A DNA stretch of 64,000 bases. It comes from Jiella sonneratiae (GTDB lineage: Bacteria > Pseudomonadota > Alphaproteobacteria > Rhizobiales > Rhizobiaceae). The notes beneath the pieces were generated by a model. It saw only the letters and a program-made list of their open reading frames with translations. It did no database searches and was not told where the DNA came from. Of the stretch, positions 62,132 to 64,000 are shown piece by piece. Location of the stretch: positions 372,001 to 436,000 of the forward strand of contig NZ_JAFMPY010000001.1 in NCBI RefSeq assembly GCF_017353515.1, given 5' to 3'. Position numbers and translations under genes: made by a program. Position 1 is the stretch's first letter. Each line of letters begins with the position of its first letter.

Positions 62132-64000
62132 ATGGCCGAATTGAAGACGATCTCCATTCGCGGCGCGCGCGAGCACAATCTGAAGGGCGTCGACCTCGAC
62201 CTGCCCCGCGACAGGCTGATCGTCATGACGGGGCTTTCCGGCTCCGGCAAGTCTTCGCTCGCCTTCGACACGATCTATGCCGAAGGGCAGCGGCGCTATG
62301 TCGAGAGCCTCTCCGCCTATGCCCGGCAGTTCCTCGAGATGATGCAGAAGCCGGACGTCGACCAGATCGACGGCCTGTCGCCGGCGATCTCGATCGAACA
62401 GAAGACGACGTCGAAGAATCCGCGCTCGACGGTCGGCACGGTCACCGAGATCTACGACTATCTCCGGCTTCTCTTCGCCCGGGTCGGCGTGCCCTATTCG
62501 CCGGCGACCGGCCTGCCGATCGAGAGCCAGACGGTCAGCCAGATGGTCGACCGGGTGCTTGATCTCGAAGAAGGGACGCGGCTCTATCTGCTGGCGCCGA
62601 TGATCCGCGGCCGCAAGGGCGAGTACCGCAAGGAGCTTGCGGAGCTTCAGAAGAAGGGCTTCCAGCGGGTCAAGATCGACGGCGCGTATCACGAGATCGC
62701 CGACGCCCCGGCCCTCGACAAGAAGTACAAGCACGACATCGACGTCGTCGTCGACCGCATCGTGGTGCGGCCGGACATGAAGTCGCGCCTCGCCGATTCG
62801 ATCGAGACGGCGCTCGGGCTCGCCGACGGTCTCGCCGTCGCCGAGTTCGCCGACCGGCCGCTGCCGAAGGATCGGCTCGCCGATGCCGGCGCCAACCGCA
62901 ACAAGAACGAGACGCACGAGCGGCTCTTGTTCTCGGAGAAATTCGCCTGCCCGGTCTCCGGCTTCACCATCCCGGAAATCGAGCCGCGGCTGTTTTCCTT
63001 CAACAACCCCTTCGGCGCCTGTCCGACCTGCGACGGCCTCGGCTCGCAGCTCGCCGTCGATCCGAAGCTCGTGGTGCCGAACGAGGCGACGACGCTGAAG
63101 GCCGGCGCCATCGCGCCCTGGGCGAAGTCCACCTCGCCCTATTACGGCCAGACGCTCGACGGGCTCGGAAAGGTCTACGGCTTCAAGCAGACCGACCGCT
63201 GGGCCGAACTGTCGGAAACGGCGCGGTCGGCGATCCTCTACGGCACGGGCAGGGACAAGATCGAGTTCCGCTACCGGGACGGGATCCGCTCCTATGCGAC
63301 GACGAAGACCTTCGAGGGCGTCGTCAACAATCTCGCGCGCCGCTGGAAGGAGACCGATTCGGCCTTCATGCGCGAGGAGATCGAGCGCTTCATGTCGGCG
63401 ACGCCCTGCCCGGCCTGCGGCGGCTACCGGCTGAAGCCCGAGGCTCTGGCGGTGAAGATCGCCGGCCGGCACATCGGCGAGGTCACCGAACTTTCGATCC
63501 GCCACGCCGCCGAGTGGTTCGAGGCCCTGCCGGCGGCGATGAACGCCAAGCAGAACGAGATCGCCGTCCGCATCCTGAAGGAGATCCGCGAAAGGCTGCG
63601 CTTCCTCAACGACGTCGGGCTGGACTATCTGACCCTGTCGCGCTCCTCCGGCACGCTGTCCGGCGGCGAGAGCCAGCGCATCCGCCTCGCCTCGCAGATC
63701 GGCTCCGGCCTGACCGGCGTGCTCTACGTGCTCGACGAACCGTCGATCGGCCTGCACCAGCGCGACAACGCCCGCCTGCTCGACACGCTGAAGCACCTGC
63801 GCGACATCGGCAACACCGTCATCGTGGTCGAGCATGACGAGGACGCGATCCTGACCGCCGACCACGTCGTCGACATCGGCCCGGCGGCGGGCATCCACGG
63901 CGGCGAAGTGATCGCATCCGGGACGCCGGCCGAAATCATGGCGCATCCGAAGTCGCTGACCGGCCGCTATCTCGCCGGCGACCTCGGCGTGCCGGTGCCG
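62132..64000 (+). CDS. uvrA: excinuclease ABC subunit A (3' end cut by window)
   Basis: UvrA finds DNA lesions as a dimer and loads UvrB. The visible 623 codons cover about two thirds of the protein: first Walker [21 protein letters not shown], the signature [19 protein letters not shown], Walker [18 protein letters not shown] and the switch HDEDAI. The first zinc module reads [11 protein letters not shown] ... [13 protein letters not shown], so one of the four usual cysteines (in CPxCG) is a serine; the other module [10 protein letters not shown] is as expected. Translation begins at ATG 62132. The second ATPase half lies outside the window. Confidence 0.98.
   Translation, partial: MAELKTISIRGAREHNLKGVDLDLPRDRLIVMTGLSGSGKSSLAFDTIYAEGQRRYVESLSAYARQFLEMMQKPDVDQIDGLSPAISIEQKTTSKNPRSTVGTVTEIYDYLRLLFARVGVPYSPATGLPIESQTVSQMVDRVLDLEEGTRLYLLAPMIRGRKGEYRKELAELQKKGFQRVKIDGAYHEIADAPALDKKYKHDIDVVVDRIVVRPDMKSRLADSIETALGLADGLAVAEFADRPLPKDRLADAGANRNKNETHERLLFSEKFACPVSGFTIPEIEPRLFSFNNPFGACPTCDGLGSQLAVDPKLVVPNEATTLKAGAIAPWAKSTSPYYGQTLDGLGKVYGFKQTDRWAELSETARSAILYGTGRDKIEFRYRDGIRSYATTKTFEGVVNNLARRWKETDSAFMREEIERFMSATPCPACGGYRLKPEALAVKIAGRHIGEVTELSIRHAAEWFEALPAAMNAKQNEIAVRILKEIRERLRFLNDVGLDYLTLSRSSGTLSGGESQRIRLASQIGSGLTGVLYVLDEPSIGLHQRDNARLLDTLKHLRDIGNTVIVVEHDEDAILTADHVVDIGPAAGIHGGEVIASGTPAEIMAHPKSLTGRYLAGDLGVPVP

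Noticed and set aside
61979-63946. Minus-strand open frame of 655 codons opposite uvrA
   Set aside because: Antisense of uvrA and crosses the LexA box; no coding signature.

Overview
The window is high-GC DNA from an alphaproteobacterium of the order Hyphomicrobiales (Rhizobiales). The evidence is gene order and protein type: the queA / tgt / paired cyclophilins / coaD / gyrA / marC / ssb / uvrA block, the folE-hisI pair beside a NifU-like scaffold gene, a malonate matPQMAB locus as in Sinorhizobium, a LexA box of the alphaproteobacterial GAAC-N7-GAAC type, and rhizobial-style intergenic palindromes. The family may be Aurantimonadaceae-like, but I cannot place the genus by eye. No rRNA, tRNA, insertion sequence, prophage or CRISPR array was recognised. 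Both ends cut through genes (ttcA at the left, uvrA at the right).

Layout. 1-11 kb: ttcA (partial), a NADAR-family protein, rpsD with a terminator, a Pmp3-type peptide, two small secreted proteins, thrS, a YegP-like protein, yidD overlapping a MntA/HepT toxin-antitoxin pair, a NifU-like scaffold, folE-hisI, a patatin phospholipase and a CBS protein. 11-15 kb: rhomboid protease, a candidate small RNA with a canonical terminator, a double PilZ protein, a GST and sodC. 15-22 kb: a GntR regulator divergent from matP-matQ-matM-matA-matB, which would import malonate and convert it through malonyl-CoA to acetyl-CoA. 22-30.6 kb: a 176-bp tandem repeat, FUSC, MOSC and DedA proteins, then a molybdenum-hydroxylase maturation cluster (MocA-like fusion, two XdhC-family proteins, CoxE, CoxD/MoxR) and a flavin reductase, without the hydroxylase subunits. 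30.7-34 kb: an orphan binding protein, a double PAN-domain protein and an S58 peptidase.

34-42.8 kb is the most interesting part. It holds a cation/proton antiporter with a C-terminal cyclic-nucleotide-binding domain, a CHASE2 class III adenylate cyclase, a FecR-TPR-beta-barrel outer-membrane protein directly upstream of the cyclase, and a divergent small membrane protein resembling Pycsar transmembrane effectors. I read this as a possible cAMP signalling module linking envelope sensing to ion exchange.

42.8-64 kb is mostly housekeeping: EamA transporter, HAD nucleotidase, a C(X)5R phosphatase, a trypsin-like protease, rmuC, def-fmt, tgt, queA, two cyclophilins, coaD, gyrA, marC, a CDF metal transporter, ssb, and uvrA with its SOS box. 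Very long open frames antisense to real genes are a product of high GC content and were discarded.
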